From the NCBI RefSeq assembly GCF_035013185.1, contig NZ_JAYGJO010000020.1, positions 1-64,000 on the forward strand: DNA of 64,000 nt, read 5' to 3'. Below, in pieces: positions 1-7,556 of this stretch; positions within the stretch are counted from its first letter, which is position 1; each line of letters begins with the position of its first letter. The translations under genes and the position numbers were made by a program. The notes below the pieces were generated by a model. That model did not search any database and had not been told where the DNA came from. It saw only the letters and a program-made list of their open reading frames with translations. This DNA is from Acerihabitans sp035013185 (GTDB lineage Bacteria; Pseudomonadota; Gammaproteobacteria; Enterobacterales; Enterobacteriaceae).

Positions 1-15
1 ATATATCAGTACGTA

Positions 16-75
16 GAGGTACCAGTTTGTAAGCACCTCAGTTGCTACAAAACTGCCAAATAGTGGTGTCTAATA
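16..75 (+). repeat. Double-hairpin module 1
   Basis: Stem 1 pairs GAGGT (16-20) with ACCTC (35-39). Stem 2 pairs AGTT (40-43) with AACT (51-54). The first loop contains TTTGT and the second contains ACAA followed by A, so the two loops are complementary. A tail reading AAATAGTGGTGTCTAAT follows. Confidence 0.6.
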
Positions 76-109
76 GGAAGATGTCACCATATATCTATAT
101 CAGTATATT

Positions 110-168
110 GATGCGCCGGTTAGCAAGCGCATCAGTAGGCGCAAAGCCTAAAAATAGTGATGTCTGCT
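110..168 (+). repeat. Double-hairpin module 2
   Basis: Stem 1 is GATGCGC (110-116) with GCGCATC (127-133), a perfect 7-bp stem. Stem 2 is TAGGC (136-140) with GCCTA (146-150) and a GCAAA loop. The tail AAAATAGTGATGTCTGCT matches the tails of modules 1 and 3, while the stem sequences are unrelated to theirs. Confidence 0.65.
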
Positions 169-204
169 GTGGGGTATCAGTAAATGGTAAAATCAATGTG
201 TGGT

Positions 205-267
205 GATATCAGCATGTAATGATATCAGCATGTAATGATATCAGCATGTAATGATATCAGCATGTAG
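205..267 (+). repeat. 16-bp direct repeat, three full copies plus one of 15 bp
   Basis: The unit GATATCAGCATGTAAT is repeated head to tail without spacers at 205-220, 221-236 and 237-252, then once more from 253 to 267 with its last bases changed. Each unit contains the GATATC palindrome. Perfect tandem spacing suggests cooperative binding of a small DNA-binding protein, probably one of the RHH-type proteins encoded just downstream. Confidence 0.85.
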
Positions 268-271
268 ATAC

Positions 272-325
272 ATTGGTTTGTAAGCCAATCAGTTGGGACA
301 AAGCTTGAAAACAGTGGTCTCTGCT
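272..325 (+). repeat. Double-hairpin module 3
   Basis: Stem 1 is ATTGG (272-276) with CCAAT (285-289) around a TTTGTAAG loop shared with module 1. Stem 2 is AGTT (291-294) with AGCT (302-305), including one wobble pair, around a loop containing ACAA. The tail is AAAACAGTGGTCTCTGCT. Confidence 0.6.
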
Positions 326-668
326 AAGAGAAATATCAGTATATAGGTATATAAACATATGTTGATATCAGTATATACTGATATCAGTATCATAGAGTTT
401 TAGCTGGCACCAAAAAAAATAGAGGTGCCTGCTCAGGATCGATTATGAAATCCAAGTCAGCCGATCTTGATGACACGATATAAATCATAAACATTGCATA
501 ACTTGTTGAAAAATATCATGTGTGTAACTATGTGATCCTTAGTGATATATAGTGTTATATTGTGGTTAGTAGTGTGTTTTGGTGTAAATAAATGCATTAT
601 AATGATGAAGTGTGATTGTGGGTGAGGTATAGTGCCATTGACGTATTGTCTTGAATCGAGGGGGCTTT

Positions 669-932
669 ATGCAGGGTAGGGCGCACTGGAGTAATGGAGC
701 TAAGTCTCCAAAATTTTTCTTTTTGCCAGCGGCAACAGTTTTGTTTGTGCTTCTCATTCTCTTTTTCCCTGGACTAAAGACATTTCTGGTCGGAATGTCG
801 GGGATAATCTTGACCATCTATATCTATTCGATAAAAAAAACCACATATGGTGCTTTTTTCAGAAGTGTAAAAATGTGGATTACCGGTGTTACTGTAACCA
901 CTGGCAGTGTGTTGAAAATTTTTCGTAAATAA
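669..932 (+). CDS. IcmT/TraK-like small inner-membrane protein of the type IVB secretion system
   Basis: This 87-residue protein has two hydrophobic segments (about 17-35 and 37-54) and a basic C-terminus. The opening pattern, HWxNxAKxPKFFFLPA, resembles the HWRNSxRxxRFF start and the small two-helix shape of Legionella IcmT and its IncI homologue TraK. IcmT is an inner-membrane component of the Dot/Icm apparatus. I chose the ATG at 669 because a GAGGGGG ribosome-binding site sits just before it; a TTG at 651 is also in frame. It lies 17 bp upstream of the parM-like gene, so the transfer and partition genes appear co-transcribed. The match is by pattern recall only. Confidence 0.6.
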   Translation: MQGRAHWSNGAKSPKFFFLPAATVLFVLLILFFPGLKTFLVGMSGIILTIYIYSIKKTTYGAFFRSVKMWITGVTVTTGSVLKIFRK

Positions 933-949
933 TTAAAAAGGAAGAAAAA

Positions 950-1978
950 ATGGCAACTAAAGTGACTGAATCCATAAAATATGCGGGTGTTGATGATGGT
1001 TTTTTTTCTATAAAAGTTGTTGATGAAGAAGGGAACTGCTTCTCAATTCCTTCTTGTGCTTCGCATGATGTCGTGATCGGTGATATGGGAAATGAATCTG
1101 ATAAATCATTTATTTTTGAAACCAACGGTAGAAAGTACACTGTTGATGAAAGTGTACCTTCACCGCTTGATACCAGAAATTTAGCGCAGCCTTATCCGCT
1201 AAGTGATCTAAACCGTGTCCTCGTTCATGCAGGTTTGCTGTGTGCTAGGTTTGCAGGTGAGAATGTACAAGTAACTACAGGTTTACCAGTTCGTGATTAT
1301 TACCTACCAACTACCCTAAGAAATGAAGATCTAATCAACAAAAAAATTGAAAATCTGAAAGGTGAAGTTGCCTGTGGTATTAACAATGAGCTACCAATAG
1401 CCACAATCGTAAAAAGTTCTGTATGCTCAGAAGGTATTGCGGCGTATATAGACCTTCTCATTGATATCAAGGGTAAACCAACTGCTGAGGCCGAAAGTCT
1501 AAAAAACGATCTAACTGCTATAGTTGATATCGGTGGTCATACTACAGATGTGGCTGTGTTGCTTCCCAAGATGAAAATAGATATTCGCCGCTCTGGATCT
1601 GCCTCTGTTGGGGTGCTCAGTCTGTATGATGAGTTACAAAGAGTGCTAGCAGCTAAGTTCAACACTAATCCTGGAAACATCACAAAACGACAAATCGAGA
1701 TGGCTATCACATGCGAAAAAGTGCTTATCAGTAGGCAGGAAGTAGATGTTAGTGAAATTGTCACTGCCCAAAAGTCCGCGCTTTTTGAAAGAATTGTAAT
1801 GGCCGTTAATCAAATATTGGGCAATGATGAAGATATTGAACACCTGGTTATTGTGGGTGGCGGTGCGATTGTGTTCGATAAAAATCTTAAGGATCGTTAT
1901 AAAGGTTGTATTATTCCTGAAAATCCTGAATTTTCCAATGCGCGTGGAATGATGAAACTCGCTAAATATCTTCAGTGA
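950..1978 (+). CDS. parM: ParM/StbA-like plasmid-segregation actin
   Basis: This 342-residue protein has the actin-fold ATPase motifs of ParM/StbA. The first phosphate motif is near residues 13-18 (GVDDGF), the second near 192-200 (VDIGGHTTD), and the adenosine motif near 300-305 (VGGGA). Such proteins form filaments that push plasmid copies apart, guided by an adaptor bound to a centromere. Length and motif spacing fit the family. The start follows a GGAAG ribosome-binding site. It is flanked by an iteron array upstream and two putative RHH-type genes downstream, which is the classical type II partition layout. It is unusual that this unit sits between two type IVB secretion genes, icmT-like and trbA. 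Confidence 0.85.
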   Translation: MATKVTESIKYAGVDDGFFSIKVVDEEGNCFSIPSCASHDVVIGDMGNESDKSFIFETNGRKYTVDESVPSPLDTRNLAQPYPLSDLNRVLVHAGLLCARFAGENVQVTTGLPVRDYYLPTTLRNEDLINKKIENLKGEVACGINNELPIATIVKSSVCSEGIAAYIDLLIDIKGKPTAEAESLKNDLTAIVDIGGHTTDVAVLLPKMKIDIRRSGSASVGVLSLYDELQRVLAAKFNTNPGNITKRQIEMAITCEKVLISRQEVDVSEIVTAQKSALFERIVMAVNQILGNDEDIEHLVIVGGGAIVFDKNLKDRYKGCIIPENPEFSNARGMMKLAKYLQ

Positions 1979-1994
1979 TCGGTAGGGGGTTAAT

Positions 1995-2174
1995 GTGGCA
2001 ATCAAGCGAATTACTTTTGGCCTGAGTTTGAATGAGTCGGTTCAAAAGAAAAATGCCGAATACTTACGTAATCTTGCCGGTTCAAACCGGCAAAACATTT
2101 TACGGCTACTCTTGATCATAGGTTCTTCAGCTGAAAGGCGAAATGCCGAAAGTAGGGGGGACACTGATGGTTGA
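1995..2174 (+). CDS. Small ribbon-helix-helix protein, putative ParR/StbB adaptor
   Basis: This 59-residue frame starts at GTG. Its opening KRITFGLSLNE can form the DNA-contacting strand, and the next 35 residues form two short helices separated by AGSNRQ, as in ribbon-helix-helix proteins. It begins 16 bp after the parM stop, with the AGGGGG at 1983-1988 as ribosome-binding site, and overlaps the next gene by 8 bp. Position and fold suggest the adaptor that links the upstream iterons to ParM filaments. It is shorter than R1 ParR (about 117 residues) and lacks a long C-terminal tail, so the ParM-contacting part may be in the next gene. Fold assignment is inference. Confidence 0.55.
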   Translation: MAIKRITFGLSLNESVQKKNAEYLRNLAGSNRQNILRLLLIIGSSAERRNAESRGDTDG

Positions 2175-2709
2175 TGATTATGAACGGTTTGAGGTGCAGC
2201 TAAGACTCGGTTTTCCTCTTGAATATGAGGTTTTCCGAGTGTATGAAAAACTGCCTCCAAGGAGTCGGAGTAGTGTTTATCGAAGGCAGATTCTTGCAGC
2301 ACTAACACAGATGGCCAGTTTTGTTGAGAGCGGTGATGTTCCAGATGCATCGAGTGCATTATATGTCATGGCTAGACGAGTTGGGCTAAGTGATATTGAA
2401 ATCAGTATTTACTTACCAAATTTTGACTTTGCATTAATGCAATCCTATGATATTTCAGAAGAAAATTTGAAAGACAATGCTACGCAAAATCTGAGCGTAA
2501 ATGCAGGGATAAACCACGCAGATTTACCACAGCACTTGCATCTAGAACAGTCAAAAACAGATATTAAGCCGCTGACTGGAAAATTCAATACCAGTACTAA
2601 TAATGCTAAAGAATCTATTGAAAGTGAAATTGACAATAAAAATAGCGATATGAATAAAGAAGATGATTATTTAAGCGGTGTTCGCAACTTATTAGGCTGG
2701 CAAGATTAA
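2167..2709 (+). CDS. Putative second ribbon-helix-helix partition protein
   Basis: This 180-residue protein starts at the ATG at 2167, preceded by a GGGGGG run, and overlaps the previous stop codon. Residues 5-50 (FEVQLRLGFPL, then a helix, PPRSRSS and a second helix) repeat the strand-helix-helix pattern of the preceding 59-residue protein. The remaining two thirds is polar and acidic and probably disordered, ending in a short amphipathic stretch near LSGVRNLLGWQD. A DNA-binding N-terminus with a disordered tail that could contact an actin filament is how ParR works, so this may be the functional ParR. I know no family for it. Confidence 0.45.
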   Translation: MVDDYERFEVQLRLGFPLEYEVFRVYEKLPPRSRSSVYRRQILAALTQMASFVESGDVPDASSALYVMARRVGLSDIEISIYLPNFDFALMQSYDISEENLKDNATQNLSVNAGINHADLPQHLHLEQSKTDIKPLTGKFNTSTNNAKESIESEIDNKNSDMNKEDDYLSGVRNLLGWQD

Positions 2710-2721
2710 ACGCTATAAAGT

Positions 2722-2753
2722 AAATTAAAGCCAGCCATTGCTGGCTTTAATTT
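2722..2753 (+). terminator. Perfect 14-bp hairpin before trbA
   Basis: AAATTAAAGCCAGC (2722-2735) and GCTGGCTTTAATTT (2740-2753) form a perfect stem around CATT. It ends four bases before the trbA ribosome-binding site (GAGG at 2757). There is only a short T run, so it may act as an attenuator or transcript-processing hairpin between the partition and transfer genes. Confidence 0.6.
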
Positions 2754-2766
2754 AATGAGGTTCAAT

Positions 2767-4071
2767 ATGAACGATGCGAATAAAAGTGGCGGACAAGAAA
2801 ACGAAGCCGCCTTGATGGTTATACCGTTATTGGGTTTTATACTAATAATTATTTTCTGGATGACACAACATTACTATATATCAATGGTATATGTTTATAT
2901 TAGGTATGCTGAGTTGATTATACCAGCAACTATTGGAAAATTTATTGAACTCCCACCTTTTAGTACAGCTAAAGACTGGGTAGATAATTACTGTCAGCCA
3001 AAAGGTTGGGGATTGATTGGTGTTTGCTCTAAAGATTTTAATGCGATTAAATTTAAAAGTATTGAGTTAAGTACATTTGTAATTAATTTATTTTTGTTAA
3101 TCCCTATTTTTTATATCGCCGGGAAAGGCTTTTTGAAAATTCAGAAATTTCATCCTTTTTTGATTTTTCGTAAAACACACGGAATTAAATCATTTATGGA
3201 AGAAAAACAATTAGAATACCCTCATCTTAAAATGTTTGTATACTTGGACTTGGTTGCGAAGGATTTAAGCGACCCACTATATGGAATGCCTCTTTCATCA
3301 AGGGATTTTGTTAAAAAATACGGTTTAATTGAAGGATGGCAAGAGAGCAAAGATGGAAAAACGTTTACTCCAACTTTAAATATTAATAAGACAAAAAACG
3401 TGTTAATTGAACAGTTAGGGAAATTATGGACTGGTAATAATTTCATGGAGCTTACAAATTCAGAGGTATTGATGCTTGCTATCTCGATACCTGTCGTAGC
3501 TGCTACTGATACCAAACTAAGTGACGACGAGTTTAAAGAAATAAAAAAAGATAGTCAGGAAATGATTATTTATTGCTGGAATCAGTTCATCCCGCCATCT
3601 AAAATAAAAAATAAAAAAGAAAAAATAAACACCAGTGATTCCATTAAAAAATCAGGTCAGTTCTTAAAAGAAGAGGAACAATGGTTAAATCCTGAAATTG
3701 ATATTAGCAAAGCAAGAGATATAATAGTTAAGTATTATAAAAGAAGTGAAGAAGTTAAAAAAATATTTAAAAAGCATGCATATGTAAGTACAATTATTTA
3801 TGGCTTGTTTAGTGAGGCACGTAGATTAGGTGTGTTACCTGCGGCTGATGTGCGTTGGCTTCGCTTCTATGACCGCCGGATGTATATATTAATATCAAAT
3901 ATTGGCAGACCATCTGCACACCCTGAAGGCTGTGCCATCCATGCGCATTATCTTTATGAAGCAACCGGTAATGTAGGTTATCCCGAACCGCTAGTTAACA
4001 AAGCAATTGATGCTTTACAGTCACAAATACAAAGCTTTAAGTATGAGGCAGAGCATGTTTCGCAATTTTAA
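2767..4071 (+). CDS. trbA: TrbA / IcmP (DotM)-like coupling-complex protein
   Basis: This 434-residue protein has two hydrophobic segments near the N-terminus (about 13-35 and 102-120) and a large soluble C-terminal domain. That is the architecture of Dot/Icm DotM (IcmP) and its IncI relative TrbA, which joins the DotL-type coupling ATPase to form the substrate-receiving complex at the inner membrane. The late segment reading RRLGVLPAADVRWLRFYDRRMY is the best-conserved part of the family as I remember it. I prefer ATG 2767 over 2755 because GAGG lies six bases before it. TrbB follows 17 bp downstream, the same order as in IncI1 plasmids. The TrbC/DotL ATPase is not in this window. Confidence 0.75.
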   Translation: MNDANKSGGQENEAALMVIPLLGFILIIIFWMTQHYYISMVYVYIRYAELIIPATIGKFIELPPFSTAKDWVDNYCQPKGWGLIGVCSKDFNAIKFKSIELSTFVINLFLLIPIFYIAGKGFLKIQKFHPFLIFRKTHGIKSFMEEKQLEYPHLKMFVYLDLVAKDLSDPLYGMPLSSRDFVKKYGLIEGWQESKDGKTFTPTLNINKTKNVLIEQLGKLWTGNNFMELTNSEVLMLAISIPVVAATDTKLSDDEFKEIKKDSQEMIIYCWNQFIPPSKIKNKKEKINTSDSIKKSGQFLKEEEQWLNPEIDISKARDIIVKYYKRSEEVKKIFKKHAYVSTIIYGLFSEARRLGVLPAADVRWLRFYDRRMYILISNIGRPSAHPEGCAIHAHYLYEATGNVGYPEPLVNKAIDALQSQIQSFKYEAEHVSQF

Positions 4072-4088
4072 ATAAATTAAGGTTTAAA

Positions 4089-5096
4089 ATGAAAAAGTCA
4101 TTAATAGCTTGTAGTGTTATTTTTTCCATTTCGTTTGTACCATATATGGCTAAAGCTAGTGGGGCTGCGCCTCTGGTGTTAAATAATGAATTAAACCTTG
4201 AACAACAAGTCCAAACAAATAATCGTGATATTATTTTAAAAGGAGCGAAATTAATTTCTAAGTTTGGAGTTGTTGAAAAAATCTACAGCATTTCTGTTCC
4301 AAACGAATTACCAAGCAAAGAAATCATCATTGCCTGGCTAGTAAGTAATGGCACAAACAAGAAGGTGATATTTAGTAATGTAGGAACCGGCTATCTGTGG
4401 ATAGGGGACACCTGGAGTAGCCTGAATGGACAAAACATCACTGCGTCCATCACAGTCGATTTTATGGAGAAGAATGGCTTACCGTTTAGCCAAAATGATG
4501 AAGGTGAAACCGGGATAAACCTCAATGCTGTTATGGGTAGTCCGAACAAAAATAACACAACAAGTGCTAGCTACATTTTGAAAGGTTCATGGACAAAAGC
4601 TGTTCCCGACATTATGAAAACGTTGGATTCATTAGCTTCTTTTAAAGAAGGCCCGGGTTCAATAGGTGATACAGTTTACATTTTTATCGATCCTAAATGT
4701 CCTTGGTGTCACAAAGCATATAAGAATACACGAAATATAGTCGCAAAAGGATTTACGATTAAATGGATTCCAACCAACCTTAGAGGAGGGCAACGCTTAT
4801 CCTCAGCCATTCTCGATTCAGAAAATTCAAAAGTATTTAGTCTGATTATGAGTACTCCTATTAGCGAGCTTGATAATCTTGAAAGTAAAATGCCAAATAC
4901 TACTACGCCCATCGAGGCTTTATATAAGAAAATTGATGATAACGGCCAGTTTTTAATGAATATTTTTCGCGAGCATCCAGAAATTGAATTACAAGGTGTA
5001 CCAGCTGCATTGATGCTTGATCATACTACAGGCCGACCTCGTTTAGTAATGGGAATCTCGGAGCAGGAGGTGCTAGAAAATGTTTTCGGTAAATAG
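4089..5096 (+). CDS. trbB: TrbB-like periplasmic thiol-disulfide isomerase (DsbC/DsbG family)
   Basis: This 335-residue protein has an N-terminal signal peptide (MKKSLIACSVIFSISFVPYMAKA, split by a hydrophobic core). Its C-terminal half is a thioredoxin fold with the active site CPWC at 204-207, preceded by YIFIDPK. The usual cis-proline loop is seen as QGVPAA near 304. This is the DsbC/DsbG arrangement, with an N-terminal dimerisation-type region. TrbB in IncI plasmids has the same fold and location after trbA, and presumably helps fold disulfide-containing parts of the transfer apparatus or pilus. The gene overlaps the next by 17 bp, so the two are translationally linked. Confidence 0.85.
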   Translation: MKKSLIACSVIFSISFVPYMAKASGAAPLVLNNELNLEQQVQTNNRDIILKGAKLISKFGVVEKIYSISVPNELPSKEIIIAWLVSNGTNKKVIFSNVGTGYLWIGDTWSSLNGQNITASITVDFMEKNGLPFSQNDEGETGINLNAVMGSPNKNNTTSASYILKGSWTKAVPDIMKTLDSLASFKEGPGSIGDTVYIFIDPKCPWCHKAYKNTRNIVAKGFTIKWIPTNLRGGQRLSSAILDSENSKVFSLIMSTPISELDNLESKMPNTTTPIEALYKKIDDNGQFLMNIFREHPEIELQGVPAALMLDHTTGRPRLVMGISEQEVLENVFGK

Positions 5097-5946
5097 AAAA
5101 GTTAAAGATTTTAAATGTAACTTTATGATTGCAGAAATTAAAAGTAAGTTATATTTAATTTTCAAGACAGACAGTGAGTATGACCTAAATTATAACTCTG
5201 GTGTCACCATAATTCCATTTACAGAGGGTTTCTACTCAGCTGAAAGAGATCATATAAAACTGTTTGTTCGTAAAAATGATCAGCCAAGTATTGCTGAAGG
5301 AAAATTTATCTATGATATTGTTTTTGATCTTGGAAAGAATGGTCAAAAGATAATTCATAGTATTCATATGGAAGATACCCTGCAATTTCCATTTTCTAAA
5401 ATAAAAAAAACAATTGAAAGTCAGTTTTACAATTCCCTCACTGAGTTTTTAGGTGTGAATTCTGGCGTTAAAAAAATCATAGAACTTGATGTAAAACAAA
5501 AAACTGTCCTAGAAAGTACGAGTGCCACTAATTATTTATCTAACACAAAATTCATAACAGGTGTAATTTCAGCAATTGTTTTTGGGTTTTTAGTCATTCA
5601 TTTCAGTACTGAAAAATCCGATGTGCAATCAGAACCGACAGCCAGCTATGATTTATCAACTAAGTCACAGCCTTTTCATGAGGCACTTAACCCGGCTGCG
5701 CCAGATCAACAACCTGTTAAAACCAAATCAATAAATAATGTTCATGATGTCGATACAACGAAGGGAAAAAATTTGAGTGATTTTTTGCAAAACACGCCTA
5801 CTTTATCTGATGTTAACAAGGTTCTTAATACTCCGTTCCAGGACGCTGATGCCAGTAAGCAGCAAGTTGAGTTAACCTCTCAAGTTCTTGACCGTCTTAA
5901 GCTACCTCGCGGCCCACAAACGGATACAGGTTGTTTCAGTGAGTAG
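5080..5946 (+). CDS. Unknown single-span membrane protein in the transfer operon
   Basis: The 288-residue product has one clear hydrophobic helix at about residues 161-178 (FITGVISAIVFGFLVIHF). The N-terminal 155 residues look like a compact mixed strand-helix domain, probably cytoplasmic. The C-terminal 110 residues are polar, rich in Asp, Thr and Gln and probably unstructured in the periplasm. It overlaps trbB by 17 bp and the next small gene by 8 bp, so it belongs to the same operon. I do not recognise a family. Topology and context suggest a channel-associated component of the secretion machine. Confidence 0.6.
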   Translation: MFSVNRKVKDFKCNFMIAEIKSKLYLIFKTDSEYDLNYNSGVTIIPFTEGFYSAERDHIKLFVRKNDQPSIAEGKFIYDIVFDLGKNGQKIIHSIHMEDTLQFPFSKIKKTIESQFYNSLTEFLGVNSGVKKIIELDVKQKTVLESTSATNYLSNTKFITGVISAIVFGFLVIHFSTEKSDVQSEPTASYDLSTKSQPFHEALNPAAPDQQPVKTKSINNVHDVDTTKGKNLSDFLQNTPTLSDVNKVLNTPFQDADASKQQVELTSQVLDRLKLPRGPQTDTGCFSE

Positions 5947-6151
5947 GTTAGATGCCTTTTTCCCCCATGCACTCATAAGTTGTGACGAAATTTATGAATG
6001 GGAGCATGGACTCTTTTCTCATTTGTTGAAAGTTCTGCCAGATACAATAAATAGTTATTCGGATAAACAAGGAAATTTAGAACACTGTTGCTTGATGTTA
6101 CAACGTCAGGGACTTTCATTAACTGAGATAGTCAGTTTGTTGTCGAGGTAA
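5939..6151 (+). CDS. Small unknown protein of the transfer operon
   Basis: I place the start at GTG 5939, which overlaps the end of the preceding gene, giving 70 residues. The frame stays open upstream to 5888. The protein contains SCDEIYEWEHGLFSHLLK and a second amphipathic helix near the C-terminus (LQRQGLSLTEIVSLLS) that resembles a helix-turn-helix-like half. There is no signal peptide or membrane segment. The next gene starts 7 bp on. Function unknown; it is called real because of tight packing and strand agreement. Confidence 0.5.
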   Translation: MSRLDAFFPHALISCDEIYEWEHGLFSHLLKVLPDTINSYSDKQGNLEHCCLMLQRQGLSLTEIVSLLSR

Positions 6152-6158
6152 ACTAACC

Positions 6159-6944
6159 TTGCTACTCACATGCGATATTAATAAACGGAAAATTCAGGCT
6201 ACACTATTAGACATTGATCCAACCTGGAGTTATCCTGTTGAACACTCAAAGTTAGTCGTAAGAGCAATATTTGAAATCGTTCTTAGATGTGAAAAGAATG
6301 TTGCGGTAAAAGCTTTGATTCAATCTCTATTAATAGAGTTACCAGGGTATGATGAAAGAAATTTAATTACTTGTGTTGTGGCATGTATTTCTTTATTAGA
6401 TATTGAAATAAAAAAAATTAGGGGAATATATTATTTATGCCTTAGACAAGACATTACATCTAAACCTGATTTGACGAGATCCTACAATGATTTGATGACA
6501 GGGTTGTTTGAGCAATCAAGCGACACTGCTCGCAAGAGTTTAGAAATGAACTTCAGATATCTTTGTTCAGTTATTAAATTACTTAACGTCATTGAAAAAG
6601 TACACTTAATTACATCAACAGGAAAGATTTTAACTAAAAGTGAAGTTATTAATCAATATAAATTAAGTGAGCGTGAATATAAACGCTTCAATAAATTATA
6701 TACTCATGTGTCAACTTCTTTTGTGTTGAAGCGTACAGGGATGAATATAATTTCCATCCCAAAAGCCAAGGCTATCATACGGCATGATTTGAGACAGTTC
6801 AGCCTGAGCGATCAAAATTTACAAAAAATTAGAATTTATTCTCAAATATTCAAAGAGTCGGATGAGCACACTTTAAATCGTGTGGTGAGAGAATTCTTTT
6901 TCGTTCAGGAAAAGACTAAACGATTAAGAAAAAAAAGAGGTTAG
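6159..6944 (+). CDS. Unknown 261-residue cytoplasmic protein
   Basis: Translation probably starts at TTG 6159, with GAGG ten bases upstream. The product is mostly helical and basic, ending in a strongly basic tail (KTKRLRKKRG). It has no membrane segments. The central region (about 105-190) resembles a helix-rich bundle. The basic tail could bind nucleic acid or membranes. It is separated by one base from the next gene and is part of the same transfer operon. I do not recognise it. Confidence 0.55.
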   Translation: MLLTCDINKRKIQATLLDIDPTWSYPVEHSKLVVRAIFEIVLRCEKNVAVKALIQSLLIELPGYDERNLITCVVACISLLDIEIKKIRGIYYLCLRQDITSKPDLTRSYNDLMTGLFEQSSDTARKSLEMNFRYLCSVIKLLNVIEKVHLITSTGKILTKSEVINQYKLSEREYKRFNKLYTHVSTSFVLKRTGMNIISIPKAKAIIRHDLRQFSLSDQNLQKIRIYSQIFKESDEHTLNRVVREFFFVQEKTKRLRKKRG

Positions 6945-6945
6945 T

Positions 6946-7512
6946 ATGGGTGAGAAAAAAAATCCAGTTGACCAGTTAAGCAAACAAGATAAGGCTCGTT
7001 TGAGCAAAGCTTCCTATCTGATCTCAGGCATGTCCCTTTTTATGAGGTGGGCATCTTCCTTTTCACAATACGAAATGAAGGATCACCCTAAACACAACCA
7101 GGTTAAGCTATTTTCACCAGTTCAATCTGGCCGCTTTTGCTTAGCATTTAGTGAGGGTCAAGCCTGTTTAGGTGTCCAGCCTAACGAGGCGGTATGGCTA
7201 AAAACTATTCCTTTTGACTATGGAATTGCTGATGATAGGCTATACCTTACTATTCCTGGGGTCGAAGCTGTTGATATCAAGTTTCCATCAATTACGCTAG
7301 GTATATTAATTGAGAGCAGCAGTTCATTAGAAAATCTAAAAAACGCAGATATGTTATCTTTTGCTGAAGTAAAAGTGCGTAATGGGTACATTTCTGAGGT
7401 GATTGGAGACTTACGTGAGCCTGTGCCGCTTCTAACTATTGGTTTGAAAGATGGGTTGAATCATCGCCAGTCCATAGCTAATGCTCAAGTGACATATAAC
7501 GATTTCCTATAA
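6946..7512 (+). CDS. Unknown 188-residue protein, last gene of the transfer operon
   Basis: The ATG at 6946 lies one base after the previous stop. The first 45 residues are basic and helical; the rest alternates hydrophobic residues in short strands (for example RFCLAFSEGQACLGV and LYLTIPGVEAVDIKF), suggesting a beta-rich domain. No signal peptide or membrane span is seen. The gene ends just before a hairpin at 7511-7540 and faces two reverse-strand genes. Function unknown; it is probably an accessory part of transfer. Confidence 0.55.
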   Translation: MGEKKNPVDQLSKQDKARLSKASYLISGMSLFMRWASSFSQYEMKDHPKHNQVKLFSPVQSGRFCLAFSEGQACLGVQPNEAVWLKTIPFDYGIADDRLYLTIPGVEAVDIKFPSITLGILIESSSSLENLKNADMLSFAEVKVRNGYISEVIGDLREPVPLLTIGLKDGLNHRQSIANAQVTYNDFL

Positions 7513-7540
7513 AAAAAGCCCTGCCAATAGGGTAGGGCTT
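7511..7540. terminator. Terminator between convergent operons
   Basis: AAGCCCTGCC (7516-7525) pairs with GGTAGGGCTT (7531-7540) with one wobble. The A run at 7511-7517 becomes a U run when read from the reverse strand, so it mainly ends the 8492-7557 operon. It can also slow forward transcription from the transfer operon. Confidence 0.75.
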
Positions 7541-7556
7541 ATATAAATGATTTATT

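Larger units (their letters stand above)
1..430 (+). repeat. Centromere-like iteron and hairpin array upstream of the parM-like gene
   Basis: About eight copies of an ATATCAG-type iteron (near 3, 97, 174, four in tandem from 205, 333, 364 and 380) alternate with three double-hairpin modules at 16-75, 110-168 and 272-325. A fourth copy of only the module tail lies near 411-432. The core CTGATATCAG at 378-387 is a perfect palindrome. Dense iterons next to a ParM-like gene and RHH-type genes are typical of a parC/stb centromere, so I infer a partition site. The hairpins are not typical and may have another role. Confidence 0.7.

Noticed and set aside
205..267. Short tandem repeats resembling a small CRISPR array
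   Set aside because: The 16-bp units touch each other with no spacers and no cas genes are present, so they are iterons.
16..325. Double hairpins as integron attC sites or a retron msr
   Set aside because: No attC core sequences, no integrase pattern and no reverse transcriptase gene in the window.
1995..2359. Reverse open frame at 2042-2359
   Set aside because: It is antisense to the two overlapping partition genes, which have better starts and context.
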